Assembly (NCBI GenBank): GCA_017848755.1
Contig: JAFIHI010000010.1
Coordinates: 1 to 58,698, forward strand
Direction of reading: 5' to 3'
Source of the DNA: Nakamurella sp.
GTDB taxonomy: Bacteria; Actinomycetota; Actinomycetes; Mycobacteriales; Nakamurellaceae
DNA: 58,698 nt
Position 1 is the first letter of the stretch. Each line of letters opens with the position of its first letter. The notes below the pieces were generated by a model, which was not told the origin of the DNA, made no database searches, and was given only the letters and a program-made list of their open reading frames with translations. A program made the position numbers and the translations under genes. Positions 27,569 through 37,290 of the stretch are shown one piece after another.

Positions 27569-29254
27569 ATGGGCTTTTCGATGCTGGCCGGAGACGAAAT
27601 CGACTCCGGGCCCGTCGACGTACGCCCGACCCCCGCGGCGATCCTGGCGACGACCGTCTCGGCCGCCCTGCGCGCGGTGGCGGCAGTGGTCGCCGGACTG
27701 GCCCTGGTGTCCGGTGCGGCGCTCGTGCTCTGGGCGGTGACGCCGGGCGACGGCTCGAACTCCGCCGTCGCCCTGCGCGGCGGCGCCGTGGGGTTCGCCG
27801 CCGCGCACTTCCTGCCGGTGTCTTTCTCCGGCGTCGCGGTGACCATCAAGCCGCTGCTGCTGACCGGCCTCGTGATCGCCGTCATCGCAACCTCGGCCGG
27901 GCGCGCCCGGATGGTCCGTGGGCGGCTGCTCGAGGCGCTGCATGCGAGCGTCTTCGTCGTGTTCTACGCCGTGGCCGTCGACGTAGCGAGTGCGCTCCTC
28001 GCGCCGCCCGGCAACGTCGAACCCGGGCTGGCCGCACCGCTGATCGTGGCGGCGGTGGGTGCCGTGCTGGCGTTGGCCTTCCACCCGAGCGCGTGGCGGG
28101 CTTCATGGCGCGACCTCGCCCCGGGCTGGTTGCAGGTCGGGCTGCGGGCCGGCGTCGCCGCGTTGGGTTCGCTGCTGACGATCGGCGCCGCGGTGTTCGT
28201 GGTCGGGCTCGTCGCCGCATTCCCGCACGTGACCCGCGTTGCCGAGCTGACCGTCCGCTCTCCGGGCGACGCGCTCGGGATGATGCTGCTCTGCCTGGCG
28301 CTGCTGCCGAATGCGGTGCTCGCGGCGGTCGGCTATGTGAGCGGCGCGGGTTTCGCCATCGGGGACGCGCATTTCTCGCCCCTCGCCGTGCACCAGGCGG
28401 ATCTGCCGGCCGTCCCGCTGCTCGCGGCCACACCCGACCACGCCCTGTCGACGGCGTCCTGGGCGATACTGGCCGGCCCCGTCATCGCGGCGGTGCTGGC
28501 AGGCATCGTGGTCGTGCGGGAGAGCGAGGACCGCTGGACGCGGCTCATCGGCTGCGGCGCGGCCGCTGTGTGCGTGGGGGTGCTGTGCGCGGCGCTGATC
28601 TGGGCCGCGGGCGGTGGCGTGGCCGGCGGGCCGTGGGCGTCGGCGGGCGCGCCGCCGCTGCTCACCGCCGGAATCGCTGCCGCGGTCACGCTTCTCGTCG
28701 CCGGCGCGCTCTCGGTTTCCGTCGGATGGCGCGTGATCCCGTGGTCCGTAACAACCGCTTATGACGATGTGTCCGGGCTGGGCGGTGCAGGGGAAGCGGA
28801 GCCCACGTCGGGGTCTACGGCGGATCCGGCGGCGGACGTGAGGGCGGACGTGGACGCCGGTTCCGGGGACGAGCCGAACGCGGGTGACGGGGCCGAGGTC
28901 GTCGCTGAGGACACAGCCGGCAGGCCCGAGAGCACAGCCGACGATGCCGCCGAGTCTGCCGCGGAAGACGAGGCCGATTCGGACAGCACGGCCGAGCCCG
29001 CGGCCGAAACAGCCTTAGACACAGCAGAAATCGCAGCCGATGCCCCCGCGACCGCGGCCATCACGACGCCGGCCCGAGCCGAGGACACCGTCATACACGA
29101 TGAGCCGGCTGCCGAACCGGCCCCGTTGTGCGACGAGGGCGACGCCCACGACCCCGCCCCTCACGACCCGCTCGGGGAGATGAGCACTCATAGTCCGGAC
29201 CCGCACACCACCGCACCGGACGGCGACGGCGAGCGACTCGCGGACGCCGGCTGA
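27569..29254 (+). CDS. DUF6350 polytopic membrane protein with a long acidic tail
   Basis: Homologue of the membrane protein encoded between sucD and purN in mycobacteria (Rv0955 position). About nine to ten hydrophobic helices occupy residues 20-390. After that, from residue 397, a roughly 165-residue tail of Ala, Asp, Glu, Ser and Thr follows, with motifs such as AESAAEDEADSDSTAEPAAE, probably disordered. M. tuberculosis Rv0955 is near 455 residues, so the tail explains the extra length (561 here). The tail starts exactly at one TATGACG repeat (28757) and contains a second (29085). Start uncertain: ATG 27569 or GTG 27551, no Shine-Dalgarno seen. Function unknown. Confidence 0.82.
   Translation: MGFSMLAGDEIDSGPVDVRPTPAAILATTVSAALRAVAAVVAGLALVSGAALVLWAVTPGDGSNSAVALRGGAVGFAAAHFLPVSFSGVAVTIKPLLLTGLVIAVIATSAGRARMVRGRLLEALHASVFVVFYAVAVDVASALLAPPGNVEPGLAAPLIVAAVGAVLALAFHPSAWRASWRDLAPGWLQVGLRAGVAALGSLLTIGAAVFVVGLVAAFPHVTRVAELTVRSPGDALGMMLLCLALLPNAVLAAVGYVSGAGFAIGDAHFSPLAVHQADLPAVPLLAATPDHALSTASWAILAGPVIAAVLAGIVVVRESEDRWTRLIGCGAAAVCVGVLCAALIWAAGGGVAGGPWASAGAPPLLTAGIAAAVTLLVAGALSVSVGWRVIPWSVTTAYDDVSGLGGAGEAEPTSGSTADPAADVRADVDAGSGDEPNAGDGAEVVAEDTAGRPESTADDAAESAAEDEADSDSTAEPAAETALDTAEIAADAPATAAITTPARAEDTVIHDEPAAEPAPLCDEGDAHDPAPHDPLGEMSTHSPDPHTTAPDGDGERLADAG
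28757..28773 (+). repeat. TATGACG dispersed motif (GTGTC variant)
   Basis: GCTTATGACGATGTGTC, exactly where the membrane domain of the DUF6350 protein passes into its acidic tail. A weaker copy is at 29085-29101 in the same tail. Confidence 0.65.
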
Positions 29255-29393
29255 GACCGGTCAGCACTGCCACCCGCCGAGCCCCGGCGTGCGCGGGCGC
29301 CGCGAGGCACCTCTACGCTGGACTCGCCTGGGCGTCATCGGATTGCCGGCGGGCGCCGAGTCTCGAATGCGATGTCGGACGGGGAAGAAGCTG

Positions 29394-30035
29394 GTGACCA
29401 CGGATGCGCTGCCGCGCCGCGCGCGCGACATACCGCTACGCGTCGTGGTGCTGATCTCCGGCGGCGGCTCGAACCTCGCCGCCCTACTGGACGCCTGTGC
29501 GCGACCCGACTACCCCGTCGCGGTCGTGGCGGTCGGCGCGGACCGGACGAGCGCCGGAGGGTTGGAACTCGCTGCGGCGCAGCATATCCCGACGTTCGTG
29601 GTGCGGGTCGGCGACTATCCGGATCGGGCCGCCTGGGACGCGTCGCTCACCGCGCACGTCGCGGCTTACACGCCGGATCTGGTGGTCTCCGCCGGATTCC
29701 TCAAGCTGGTCGGCCCGGCCTTCCTCGACCGGTTCGCGGGGCGGTTCCTGAATACCCACAACTCGCTGCTGCCCGCGTTCGCGGGCACCCACGGCCCCGC
29801 CGACGCCCTGGCCTACGGCGTGAAGATCGCGGGTGCCACGCTGTTCGTGGTGGACGCCGGGGTGGACACCGGGCCGATCGTCGCGCAGGTCGCGGTGCCG
29901 GTGGAGCCTGGGGACACGGTGGACACCCTCACCGAGCGGATCAAGGTCGCCGAGCGGGCACAGCTGGTCGACGCGATCGGCCGGATGGCCCGCGAGGGCT
30001 GGACGATTTCTGGAAGGACGGTATCGATTCCATGA
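29394..30035 (+). CDS. purN: Phosphoribosylglycinamide formyltransferase (GAR transformylase)
   Basis: Transfers the formyl group of 10-formyl-THF to GAR, third step of purine synthesis. 213 residues. [17 protein letters not shown] is the phosphate-binding loop, [17 protein letters not shown] contains the catalytic Asn and His, and [11 protein letters not shown] carries the catalytic Asp. GTG 29394 follows GGGGAAGAAG. Its TGA overlaps purH ATG (ATGA), so the two are coupled. Confidence 0.95.
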   Translation: MTTDALPRRARDIPLRVVVLISGGGSNLAALLDACARPDYPVAVVAVGADRTSAGGLELAAAQHIPTFVVRVGDYPDRAAWDASLTAHVAAYTPDLVVSAGFLKLVGPAFLDRFAGRFLNTHNSLLPAFAGTHGPADALAYGVKIAGATLFVVDAGVDTGPIVAQVAVPVEPGDTVDTLTERIKVAERAQLVDAIGRMAREGWTISGRTVSIP

Positions 30036-31648
30036 CAGTGCAGGGGTCACATCTGCAGTCGGCGCCTGCGCCCGAGCCCGGGGAGATCGGTCGGCGCGCC
30101 ATTCGCCGCGCGCTGATCTCGGTCTACGACAAGACCGGCATCGTAGAACTGGCGGTCGAACTGGTCCAGGCGGGTGTAGCGCTGGTGTCCACCGGACGAA
30201 CCGCCGCGATGATCGCCGAGGCGGGCGCGGCAGTCACACCCGTCGCGGACGTCACCGGATTCCCGGAGATCTTGGGCGGCCGGGTCAAGACGCTGCACCC
30301 GGCGATCCACGGCGGCCTGCTCGCCGACACGCGCAACCCCGCGCACATGAGTTCCATTGCGGCACATGGCATCGAGCCGTTCGACCTGGTGATCTCCAAC
30401 CTCTACCCGTTCAGTGAAACCGTCGCGTCGGGCGCCTCCGTCGAGGAGTGCGTCGAGCAGATTGACATCGGCGGCCCGTCCATGATCCGCGCCGCTGCCA
30501 AGAACCACGCTTCGGTCGCGGTGGTGGTCGATCCTTCCGGGTATGACGATGTTCGCGCCGCGCTGCGTGCCGGCGGTTTCACGTTCGCCGAGCGACAGTC
30601 GTTGGCGGCCAAGGCGTTCCAGCACACCGCAGCGTACGACGTGGCGGTGGCGAGCTGGATGGGGACCGAGCTGGCCCCGTCGGCGGATACCTGGCCGGCG
30701 TGGACGGGCGCGACCTGGGAGCGGTCGGCCGTGCTGCGGTACGGGGAGAACCCGCACCAGCGGGCCGCGTTGTACCGGCACTCGCGCGGCGGGCTCGCCA
30801 CGGCGCAGCAGTTGCACGGCAAGGAGATGAGCTACAACAACTACGTCGACATCGATGCGGCGTATAGGGCTGCCGACGCGTTCGCGGACCCGGCGGTGGC
30901 GATCATGAAGCACGCCAATCCGTGCGGGATCGCGATCTCGCCGGGCGGCTCGGACGATGCGATCGCCGATGCCCACGCGCGGGCGCTGGCCTGCGATCCG
31001 GTGTCCGCGTTCGGCGGCGTGATCGCCGTGAATCGGCCGGTGACGCTGGCGCTCGCCGAGCAGATCGCCGACGTGTTCACGGAAGTCGTGCTGGCGCCGA
31101 GCTTCGACGAGGACGCGCTCGCCGTGCTGACCCGCAAGAAGAACATCCGCATCCTGAAGATGCCGGCCGGCGCGCCCGAGGAGGAGTGGGCCTGGCGGCA
31201 CATCTCCGGCGGCGTCCTAGTGCAGACGGTCGACCGGCTCGACGCGCCGGGCGACGACCCTTCCTCGTGGACTCTCGCGGCCGGGGACGGCGTGGACGCC
31301 TCGACCCTCGCCGACCTCGCGTTCGCGTGGCGCGCGTGCCGGTCGGTGAAGTCCAACGCCATCCTACTGGCGCACGGCGCCGCGAGCGTGGGCATCGGGA
31401 TGGGCCAGGTGAACCGGGTCGACTCGTGCCGGCTTGCCGTGGAACGGGCGGGGGAGCGGGCCGCCGGATCGGTGGCCGCCTCCGATGCGTTCTTCCCGTT
31501 CGCCGACGGGCCGCAGGTGCTGATCGACGCGGGCGTGCGGGCGATCGTGCAACCCGGCGGGTCGGTGCGGGACGCCGAGACCATCGAGGCGGTCGCCAAG
31601 GCCGGGATCAGCATGTACTTCACCGGGACGAGGCACTTCCTGCACTGA
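30032..31648 (+). CDS. purH: Bifunctional AICAR transformylase / IMP cyclohydrolase
   Basis: Carries out the last two steps to IMP. 538 residues. The N-terminal IMP cyclohydrolase domain has [29 protein letters not shown] and [18 protein letters not shown]. The C-terminal AICAR transformylase domain has [25 protein letters not shown] with the catalytic Lys-His, SNAILLAHG, and [22 protein letters not shown] 30032 overlaps the purN stop. An exact TATGACG repeat (30539-30555) lies in the coding sequence as GYDDVRAAL, a position where PurH proteins often have Tyr-Asp, so here the motif could be protein-driven. Confidence 0.96.
   Translation: MTVQGSHLQSAPAPEPGEIGRRAIRRALISVYDKTGIVELAVELVQAGVALVSTGRTAAMIAEAGAAVTPVADVTGFPEILGGRVKTLHPAIHGGLLADTRNPAHMSSIAAHGIEPFDLVISNLYPFSETVASGASVEECVEQIDIGGPSMIRAAAKNHASVAVVVDPSGYDDVRAALRAGGFTFAERQSLAAKAFQHTAAYDVAVASWMGTELAPSADTWPAWTGATWERSAVLRYGENPHQRAALYRHSRGGLATAQQLHGKEMSYNNYVDIDAAYRAADAFADPAVAIMKHANPCGIAISPGGSDDAIADAHARALACDPVSAFGGVIAVNRPVTLALAEQIADVFTEVVLAPSFDEDALAVLTRKKNIRILKMPAGAPEEEWAWRHISGGVLVQTVDRLDAPGDDPSSWTLAAGDGVDASTLADLAFAWRACRSVKSNAILLAHGAASVGIGMGQVNRVDSCRLAVERAGERAAGSVAASDAFFPFADGPQVLIDAGVRAIVQPGGSVRDAETIEAVAKAGISMYFTGTRHFLH
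30539..30555 (+). repeat. TATGACG dispersed motif (exact core)
   Basis: GGGTATGACGATGTTCG, inside purH as GYDDVRAAL. Confidence 0.85.
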
Positions 31649-31688
31649 GCCCGTTCCGCGCGTGGGGGGTGTATCAGCGGGAGGATGC

Positions 31689-32318
31689 ATGGTCGAACTC
31701 ACCGAAACCGCTTATCGCGGAGAGGATTTCACGGACGTCGACTGGCGCGGCCTGCTGATCGACGGTACCTCGTTCGACGACTGCGACTTCGCCGATGCGT
31801 CGCTCGCCGAGTGCCGGACGGTCCGCGCCGTGTTCTCCGGATGCACGTTCACCGGCACCGAACTCTATTCGACCGACCACCGCGGCACCTCGTTCATCAA
31901 TTGCACGTTCGAACGCGCCGCGTGGCACTCCTCGCGGCTGACCGACTGCCGGCTCACCGGGTCGGTCTTCGTCGACTGCCGGTTCGTGCCGATCGTGATC
32001 ACGGACTGCGACCTCACCCTGGTCTCGCTGGGCGGTGCGACGTTGGTCGGCACCGACCTCTCCAGCCTGCGGCTCCGCGAGGCGAACCTGACCGAGGCCG
32101 ATCTGTCGCGATGCGACCTGCGCGACGCCGATCTCACCGGGGCGCGCGCCACCGGACTGCGCCTTGTCGGGGCGGACCTGCGCGGTGCCCGGATCGACCC
32201 GAGCGTCTGGGTGGCCGCGGACCTCACCGGTGCCCGGGTCGACGTGGACCAGGCGGTGCTGTACGCCGCCGCGCACGGCCTCGTGCTGCGCGCCGACGAC
32301 GATTTCGCCGAACCCTGA
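31689..32318 (+). CDS. Pentapeptide-repeat protein
   Basis: A 209-residue protein built of A(D/N)LxX-like pentapeptides (EANLTEADLSRCDLRDADL, GADLRGARIDPSVWVAADLT), with weaker repeats in the first half (SFDDCDFADASLAECRTVRA). The predicted fold is a right-handed quadrilateral beta-helix. MfpA and Qnr, in the same class, mimic DNA and protect gyrase from fluoroquinolones, but length and irregular first half do not allow that assignment here. ATG 31689 has GGGAGG at 31679-31684. Confidence 0.85.
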   Translation: MVELTETAYRGEDFTDVDWRGLLIDGTSFDDCDFADASLAECRTVRAVFSGCTFTGTELYSTDHRGTSFINCTFERAAWHSSRLTDCRLTGSVFVDCRFVPIVITDCDLTLVSLGGATLVGTDLSSLRLREANLTEADLSRCDLRDADLTGARATGLRLVGADLRGARIDPSVWVAADLTGARVDVDQAVLYAAAHGLVLRADDDFAEP

Positions 32319-32338
32319 CCCGGGCCGCGGATCGGGCG

Positions 32339-32764
32339 TCAACCGTTCGTGTCGAGCGTGTTCATCCCCAGGGCACGCCATGCCGCGAGCAGCGCGGCGT
32401 CCCCGCTCGCAGCGACGAGAACGTCGTCATTGATGGATTCGGCTGCAGCGCAGTGTGTCGCATCGTAGCCGCACAGGTCGTGGGCGTCGGCGAGCACGGC
32501 GGCGCGACGCATGAGCAGCTGATCGACTTCGACGATCTGCATCTGCTGCCACTTCTCATCGAGGTGTACCACCGCTGCACGCTGCGAACGCGGTGATACC
32601 CGCCCCGATCGGCGAGCCTGTGCGAGCGCGGCCGCGGCCTCGACGTATGCGATTCGGACCGAGACGATCTCATCGGCCTCGTTCCATAACCTCTCGCAGG
32701 CCGGCGAGCTTGGTTCGTCCACCAGCAATGGCACGAGTGCCGATGTGTCCAAGTAGGCGATCAC
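32339..32764 (-). CDS. vapC: PIN-domain toxin, VapC family (second pair)
   Basis: A 141-residue PIN ribonuclease. MIAYLDTSALVPLLVDE has the first Asp, VRIAYVEAAAALAQARR has the Glu, and LCGYDATHCAAAESI and VLVAASGDAALLAAWRALGM have the remaining acidic positions. The start is GTG 32764, overlapping the antitoxin stop by four bases (GTGA). It differs clearly from the VapC at 22 kb and is paired with a different antitoxin class. Confidence 0.9.
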   Translation of the reverse strand: MIAYLDTSALVPLLVDEPSSPACERLWNEADEIVSVRIAYVEAAAALAQARRSGRVSPRSQRAAVVHLDEKWQQMQIVEVDQLLMRRAAVLADAHDLCGYDATHCAAAESINDDVLVAASGDAALLAAWRALGMNTLDTNG

Positions 32765-33015
32765 CGGCGCTGCGCGGCGACCAGGTCGCTGACAGTGCCG
32801 CGCGCCTTCACCCGCTGCCCGGCGGGTTGCTTGGGTTGCCGGGCGCGCTCGACCCTGCCCTCGGCGATCAGCCTCTCGAGCGGGCTCGACACACCGACCG
32901 GGATGATGCGGGCCACCGGCACACCGTGATCGGTCACCGTGAGGGTGTGACCGGCACGAACCTCTGCCAGGTGACGGCTCAACCCATCCCGAAGCTCACG
33001 TATTCCGACATTCAT
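32761..33015 (-). CDS. Phd/YefM-type antitoxin of the second VapBC pair
   Basis: An 84-residue antitoxin with the Phd/YefM fold: MNVGIRELRDGLSRHLAEVR, then the beta hairpin LTVTDHGVPVARIIPVG, and a C-terminal toxin-binding tail. ATG 33015 is preferred over the longer frame because GGAGGTGG is correctly spaced before it. A palindrome upstream fits autoregulation. Confidence 0.9.
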   Translation of the reverse strand: MNVGIRELRDGLSRHLAEVRAGHTLTVTDHGVPVARIIPVGVSSPLERLIAEGRVERARQPKQPAGQRVKARGTVSDLVAAQRR

Positions 33016-33031
33016 CGGTCCACCTCCGATC

Positions 33032-33057
33032 GCCACAATCATCATATCGATTGTGGC
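33032..33057. promoter_or_regulatory. Palindromic operator of the Phd/VapC pair
   Basis: GCCACAATC (33032-33040) and GATTGTGGC (33049-33057) are perfect 9-bp arms around an 8-bp AT-rich centre. The site begins 17 bp upstream of the antitoxin ATG and between it and the convergent 3' end of gltX. Phd-family antitoxins bind such palindromes to repress their operon. Confidence 0.65.
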
Positions 33058-33081
33058 CACCGCGCACAGACTCGCCCGTTG

Positions 33082-34608
33082 TCAGAGGGTGGCGCGGAAC
33101 TTTGCGAGGCGGGCCAGGCAGGAGTCCCGGCCCAGGAGTTCCATCGACTCGAAGAGCGGCGGGGAGATGCGCTTGCCGGTGACGGCCGTGCGAATCGGAC
33201 CGAAGGCGATCTTCGGCTTCAAAGCCAACTCGTCGACCAGCGCGGTGTTCAGCGCCTGATGGATCGCGCCGTGCTCCCACTCCGGCACGGCGGCGAGCGC
33301 GGCCACGGCGGCATCCACGATCTCCGCGGTGTTCGGTGCGAGCTTCGCCGTCGCGTCCTCGTCGAACGTGAGGTCGGCATCCGCCGTGAACAGGAACGCC
33401 ATCATGTCCACCGTCTCGGACAGCAGCGAGATGCGTTCCGCCACCAGTGGTGTCGCCGCCCGCACCAGCCGGATCTGCTCGGGGGACGGTGTGGTCGGCA
33501 ACGCGCCGGCCCGCACCTGGAACTCGATGATCCGGTCGGCGAGCTCGCCGGTCGGCAGAGAGCGGATGTAGTGGCCGTTGAGCCAGCCCAGTTTCTTCAG
33601 GTCGAAGATCGGCCCGACCGGGGAGACCTTGTCCCAGGAGAAGTTGGCCGAGAACTCGGCGAAATCGGTGATCTCCCGCTCGGTTCCGTCCGCCTCGACG
33701 ATCGGCGGGTAGCCGAGCAGCGCCAGGAAGTTGATCAGCGCCTCGGGGAGGTACCCCTCCTCCCGGAACCACATCAACCGGGCCGCAGGGTTCTTCCGCT
33801 TGGAGATCTTGGACTTGTTCTCGTTGCGCAGCAGCGGCATGTGCGCGAAGGCCGGCTCCGGAAGGCCCAGCCAGCGATACAGCAACAGGTGTTTCGGCGT
33901 GGACGAGATCCACTCCTCGCCGCGCACCACGTGCGTGATCCGCATCTCGTGGTCGTCGACCACCACCGCCAGGTGATACGTCGGGAACCCATCCGCCTTC
34001 AGGATCACCTGATCGTCCGGGCGGGGCGCTGAGATCTCGCCTCGGATCAGGTCGGTGAACGTGGTCGGCACCTCGTCATCGGCGTCTGGGATCAGCATCC
34101 GGACGACCGGCGTCTCACTGAAACCCGGTAGGGCAGAACGCTCCTCGCGCGTCTTGCCGTAGCAGAAGCGGTCGTATCCCGTCGGCAGCCGCAGCTTCTG
34201 CTGCTTCTCCCGCATCAGCGCCAGCCGCTGCGGCGTGCACCAGCAGTAGTAGGCGTGCCCCTCGGCGAGAAGCCGCTCCACATAAGGCTTGTAGGTGTCC
34301 AGGCGCTCCGACTGCCGGTACGGCGCGAACGGGCCGCCCTTGTCGGGGCCCTCGTCCCAGTCGAGGCCGAGCCAGCGCAGCGTGTCGAAAATCTGCGCTT
34401 CCGACTCGTCGACATAGCGCACCCGGTCGGTGTCCTCGATGCGCAGCACGAACTGCCCGCCCTGCTGCCGCACGAACGCCAGGTCGAAGAGCGACACATA
34501 GGCGGTGCCGACATGCGGATCACCGGTCGGCGAGGGGGCGACGCGCAGGCGAACCGGGCCGATCGGCGCAGTAAGCGAGGTGGTCGGCGAGTATGACGCT
34601 GTGTTCAT
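33082..34608 (-). CDS. gltX: Glutamyl-tRNA synthetase
   Basis: Class I aminoacyl-tRNA synthetase, 508 residues. The HIGH-type motif is in [20 protein letters not shown], followed by [11 protein letters not shown], the zinc-region [17 protein letters not shown], and the KMSKS-type motif SKISKRK. Actinobacterial GltX may be discriminating or non-discriminating depending on whether GatCAB is present; not decidable here. The first codons (MNTASYS) are the complement of a TATGACGCTGTGTT repeat, a stretch shared nearly letter for letter with the start of trpS. No clear Shine-Dalgarno; divergent from folD. Confidence 0.95.
   Translation of the reverse strand: MNTASYSPTTSLTAPIGPVRLRVAPSPTGDPHVGTAYVSLFDLAFVRQQGGQFVLRIEDTDRVRYVDESEAQIFDTLRWLGLDWDEGPDKGGPFAPYRQSERLDTYKPYVERLLAEGHAYYCWCTPQRLALMREKQQKLRLPTGYDRFCYGKTREERSALPGFSETPVVRMLIPDADDEVPTTFTDLIRGEISAPRPDDQVILKADGFPTYHLAVVVDDHEMRITHVVRGEEWISSTPKHLLLYRWLGLPEPAFAHMPLLRNENKSKISKRKNPAARLMWFREEGYLPEALINFLALLGYPPIVEADGTEREITDFAEFSANFSWDKVSPVGPIFDLKKLGWLNGHYIRSLPTGELADRIIEFQVRAGALPTTPSPEQIRLVRAATPLVAERISLLSETVDMMAFLFTADADLTFDEDATAKLAPNTAEIVDAAVAALAAVPEWEHGAIHQALNTALVDELALKPKIAFGPIRTAVTGKRISPPLFESMELLGRDSCLARLAKFRATL
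34589..34605 (+). repeat. TATGACG dispersed motif (GTGTT variant) at the gltX start
   Basis: GAGTATGACGCTGTGTT; its complement supplies codons 2-7 of gltX. Confidence 0.75.
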
Positions 34609-34678
34609 GGTGTGCCCGAGTCTAGGGCAGCGCCCCGGGCCTGCTTCGACCCCGCGGCGGCGTGGGAGGATCGGACCC

Positions 34679-35548
34679 GTGACGGCAACGATCCTGGACG
34701 GCAAGGCGACGCTGCAGGCGGTCAAAGACGAGTTGAAGGTGCGGGTCGCAGCGCTGGCCGAGCGCGGAGTGATGCCCGGTCTCGGTACCGTGCTGGTCGG
34801 CGACGACCCGGGCAGCCACACCTACGTTCGGCTCAAGCACAAGGACTGCGCCGAGGTGGGTATTGCTTCGTTCCGTCATGATCTGCCTGCCGGCACCTCG
34901 CAGGCCGAGGTCGAAGCCGTGGTCGCCGACCTCAACCGCGATCCGGCCTGTACCGCGTTCCTCGTGCAGCAGCCGACGGGCCTGGACGAGTTCGCGATCC
35001 TCTCGGCGGTCGACCCGGCCAAGGACGTCGACGGTCTGCACCCCTACAACCTCGGCTGCCTGGTTCTCGGCCACCCGGCACCGGAGCCGTGCACCCCGGC
35101 CGGCATCGTCGAGTTGCTGCGGCGCTTCAATGTGCCCATTGCGGGCGCGCACGCGGTGATCATCGGCAGGGGGCTCACCGTGGGCCGCCCGCTCGGTCTG
35201 ATGCTCACCCGGCGTTCCGAGAACGCGACGGTCACCTTGTGCCACACCGGAACTCGCGACCTACCCGCGGAGGTGCGACGCGCGGACATCGTCATCGCCG
35301 CCGCCGGGCGACCCGGCCTGGTGACGGCCGACATGATCAAACCCGGTGCCGCGGTTCTCGATGTCGGGGTCTCCCGGGTCGACGGGAAGATCGCCGGGGA
35401 CGTCGATCCAGCCGTCGCCGAGGTCGCCGGGTGGTTCGCGCCGAATCCTGGCGGGGTCGGTCCGATGACGCGCGCCATGCTGTTGACCAACGTCGTCGCC
35501 GCGGCCGAGCGTGCGGCAGGAACAGGCTCCGGTGTCGACCGCTCATGA
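34679..35548 (+). CDS. folD: Bifunctional methylenetetrahydrofolate dehydrogenase / cyclohydrolase
   Basis: Interconverts 5,10-methylene-THF and 10-formyl-THF, providing the formyl donor for PurN and PurH. 289 residues: [14 protein letters not shown] with the catalytic Tyr and Lys, QQPTGLD (usually QLPLP), [14 protein letters not shown], and the Rossmann motif [19 protein letters not shown]. The family tail [18 protein letters not shown] is intact. GTG 34679 has GGGAGGA at 34664-34670. The divergent region to gltX is only 70 bp. Confidence 0.95.
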   Translation: MTATILDGKATLQAVKDELKVRVAALAERGVMPGLGTVLVGDDPGSHTYVRLKHKDCAEVGIASFRHDLPAGTSQAEVEAVVADLNRDPACTAFLVQQPTGLDEFAILSAVDPAKDVDGLHPYNLGCLVLGHPAPEPCTPAGIVELLRRFNVPIAGAHAVIIGRGLTVGRPLGLMLTRRSENATVTLCHTGTRDLPAEVRRADIVIAAAGRPGLVTADMIKPGAAVLDVGVSRVDGKIAGDVDPAVAEVAGWFAPNPGGVGPMTRAMLLTNVVAAAERAAGTGSGVDRS

Positions 35549-35876
35549 CGTCGCCACTGTCGCGCCCGAGCGCGAACAGGTGTCGCTGAACGGACGCGTC
35601 ACGATGAGAACCCGTGTGCTGCGCGCCATCCCGATCACCGTGGTCATGGTGACCATCGCGGTGGGCCTGGTGATCGTCGCCCTCGACTACTGGCGGCAGG
35701 GCGGTACCGTGCTGGCGAGTGCAGCCGCGGCCGGCGCGGTTTTCCGGCTGGTCCTGCCCACCCGGGCGGCGGGCGCGTTGGCGGTCCGATCCCGCCTGTT
35801 CGACGTCGCGATGTTCCTCACCATCGCGGCGCTGCTCGGCGGTATGGCGCTGGTCACGGTCACGCCCCACGCGTAG
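35532..35876 (+). CDS. DUF3017 small membrane protein
   Basis: About 114 residues with three hydrophobic segments ([57 protein letters not shown]). The [19 protein letters not shown] loop is the DUF3017 signature. This family follows folD in many Mycobacteriales (Rv3355c position). The start is uncertain: GTG 35532 overlaps folD; ATG 35604 would begin right before the first helix. Function unknown. Confidence 0.82.
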   Translation: MSTAHDVATVAPEREQVSLNGRVTMRTRVLRAIPITVVMVTIAVGLVIVALDYWRQGGTVLASAAAAGAVFRLVLPTRAAGALAVRSRLFDVAMFLTIAALLGGMALVTVTPHA

Positions 35877-35948
35877 GAGTACGCCACCGGACCAACTAGG
35901 CTCGCGGCTGGGTTGGGCATCTCACGGCGGGAAGGAACCGTTTCAGCG

Positions 35949-37166
35949 ATGGCAAAGATCAAGGTGACCGGGACCGTCGTCGAACTCGACGGCGACGAGA
36001 TGACCAGGATCATCTGGCAGTTCATCAAGGATCGGCTGATCCTGCCCTACCTGGACGTGAACCTCGACTACTACGACCTCGGCATCGAGCACCGGGACGC
36101 GACCGACGACCAGGTGACGGTCGACGCGGCGCACGCGATCCAGAAGCACGGGGTCGGCGTGAAATGCGCGACGATCACCCCGGACGAGGCGCGCGTCGAG
36201 GAGTTCGGCCTGAAGAAGATGTGGAAATCGCCGAACGGCACGATCCGAAACATCCTGGGCGGCGTTATCTTCCGCGAGCCGATCGTGATCTCGAACATTC
36301 CGCGGCTGGTGCCGGGTTGGACGAAACCGATCGTGATCGGCCGGCACGCGTTCGGCGATCAGTACCGGGCGACCGACGTGAAGATCCCCTCCGGCGGCAC
36401 TGTGACCCTCACCTGGACTCCGGACGACGGTTCCAGGCCCATGGAGCTCGAGGTCGTGACGATGCCGGCCGACGGCGGGGTCGTCATGGGCATGTACAAC
36501 TTCAACAAGTCCATCGCCGATTTCGCGCGGGCCAGCTTTGAATACGGCCTGCAGCGCGGCTACCCGGTGTACCTGTCGACGAAGAACACGATCCTCAAGG
36601 CCTACGACGGCGCGTTCAAGGACATCTTCGCCGAGATCTTCGAGACCGAGTACGCCGGTCGGTTCGCCGCCGCGGGCTTGACCTACGAACACCGGCTGAT
36701 CGACGACATGGTGGCCTCCGCGCTCAAGTGGGAGGGCGGCTACGTCTGGGCCTGCAAGAACTACGACGGCGACGTGCAATCCGACACGGTCGCGCAGGGC
36801 TACGGCTCGCTCGGTCTGATGACCAGCGTGCTGATGACACCGGACGGCAAGACGGTGGAGGCCGAGGCGGCGCACGGCACGGTGACCCGGCATTACCGCC
36901 AGCACCAGGCCGGCAAGCCGACCTCCACCAATCCGATCGCGTCGATCTATGCCTGGACGGGCGGCCTCAAGCACCGCGGAAAGCTCGACGGCACACCAGA
37001 AGTCACGCATTTCGCGGAGACTCTGGAGAAGGTGATCATCCAGACGGTCGAGTCCGGGAAGATGACGAAGGACCTGGCGCTGCTGGTCGGCCCCGATCAG
37101 GAGTGGCTGACGACCGAGGACTTCCTCGGCGCGTTGGATGAGAACCTCAAGGCTGCCCTCACCTGA
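35949..37166 (+). CDS. icd: NADP-dependent isocitrate dehydrogenase (homodimeric, eukaryote-like)
   Basis: Oxidative decarboxylation of isocitrate to 2-oxoglutarate. 405 residues, like mycobacterial Icd1. [40 protein letters not shown] (substrate Ser/Asn/Arg set), [49 protein letters not shown] (metal Asp) and [11 protein letters not shown] are all present. ATG 35949 gives the family N-terminus. The stop codon is followed after one base by a 69-bp palindromic element, which may act as its mRNA 3' end. Confidence 0.96.
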   Translation: MAKIKVTGTVVELDGDEMTRIIWQFIKDRLILPYLDVNLDYYDLGIEHRDATDDQVTVDAAHAIQKHGVGVKCATITPDEARVEEFGLKKMWKSPNGTIRNILGGVIFREPIVISNIPRLVPGWTKPIVIGRHAFGDQYRATDVKIPSGGTVTLTWTPDDGSRPMELEVVTMPADGGVVMGMYNFNKSIADFARASFEYGLQRGYPVYLSTKNTILKAYDGAFKDIFAEIFETEYAGRFAAAGLTYEHRLIDDMVASALKWEGGYVWACKNYDGDVQSDTVAQGYGSLGLMTSVLMTPDGKTVEAEAAHGTVTRHYRQHQAGKPTSTNPIASIYAWTGGLKHRGKLDGTPEVTHFAETLEKVIIQTVESGKMTKDLALLVGPDQEWLTTEDFLGALDENLKAALT

Positions 37167-37167
37167 G

Positions 37168-37236
37168 GGTGATCATTTGTTGTGTGGCTTTTGTTGCGGA
37201 TTCCGCAACGTAATCCACACAAATGGTGATCACCCC
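37168..37236. repeat. 69-bp palindromic element, copy 1
   Basis: An imperfect palindrome with ends GGGTGATCA and TGATCACCC. Inner conserved arms are TTGTGTGG and CCACACAA, and the apical arms are GTTGCGGA and TCCGCAAC around no loop. It starts one base after the icd stop. Two further copies at 38194 and 39420 have identical length, so this is a defined repetitive element (REP/MITE-like) and not a random hairpin. Most diverged of the three at its ends. Confidence 0.85.
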
Positions 37237-37290
37237 CGCGGATGTGGATAACTCCGACCGGGCCACGCCGAGTCGTGCATCCTTTCCGAC

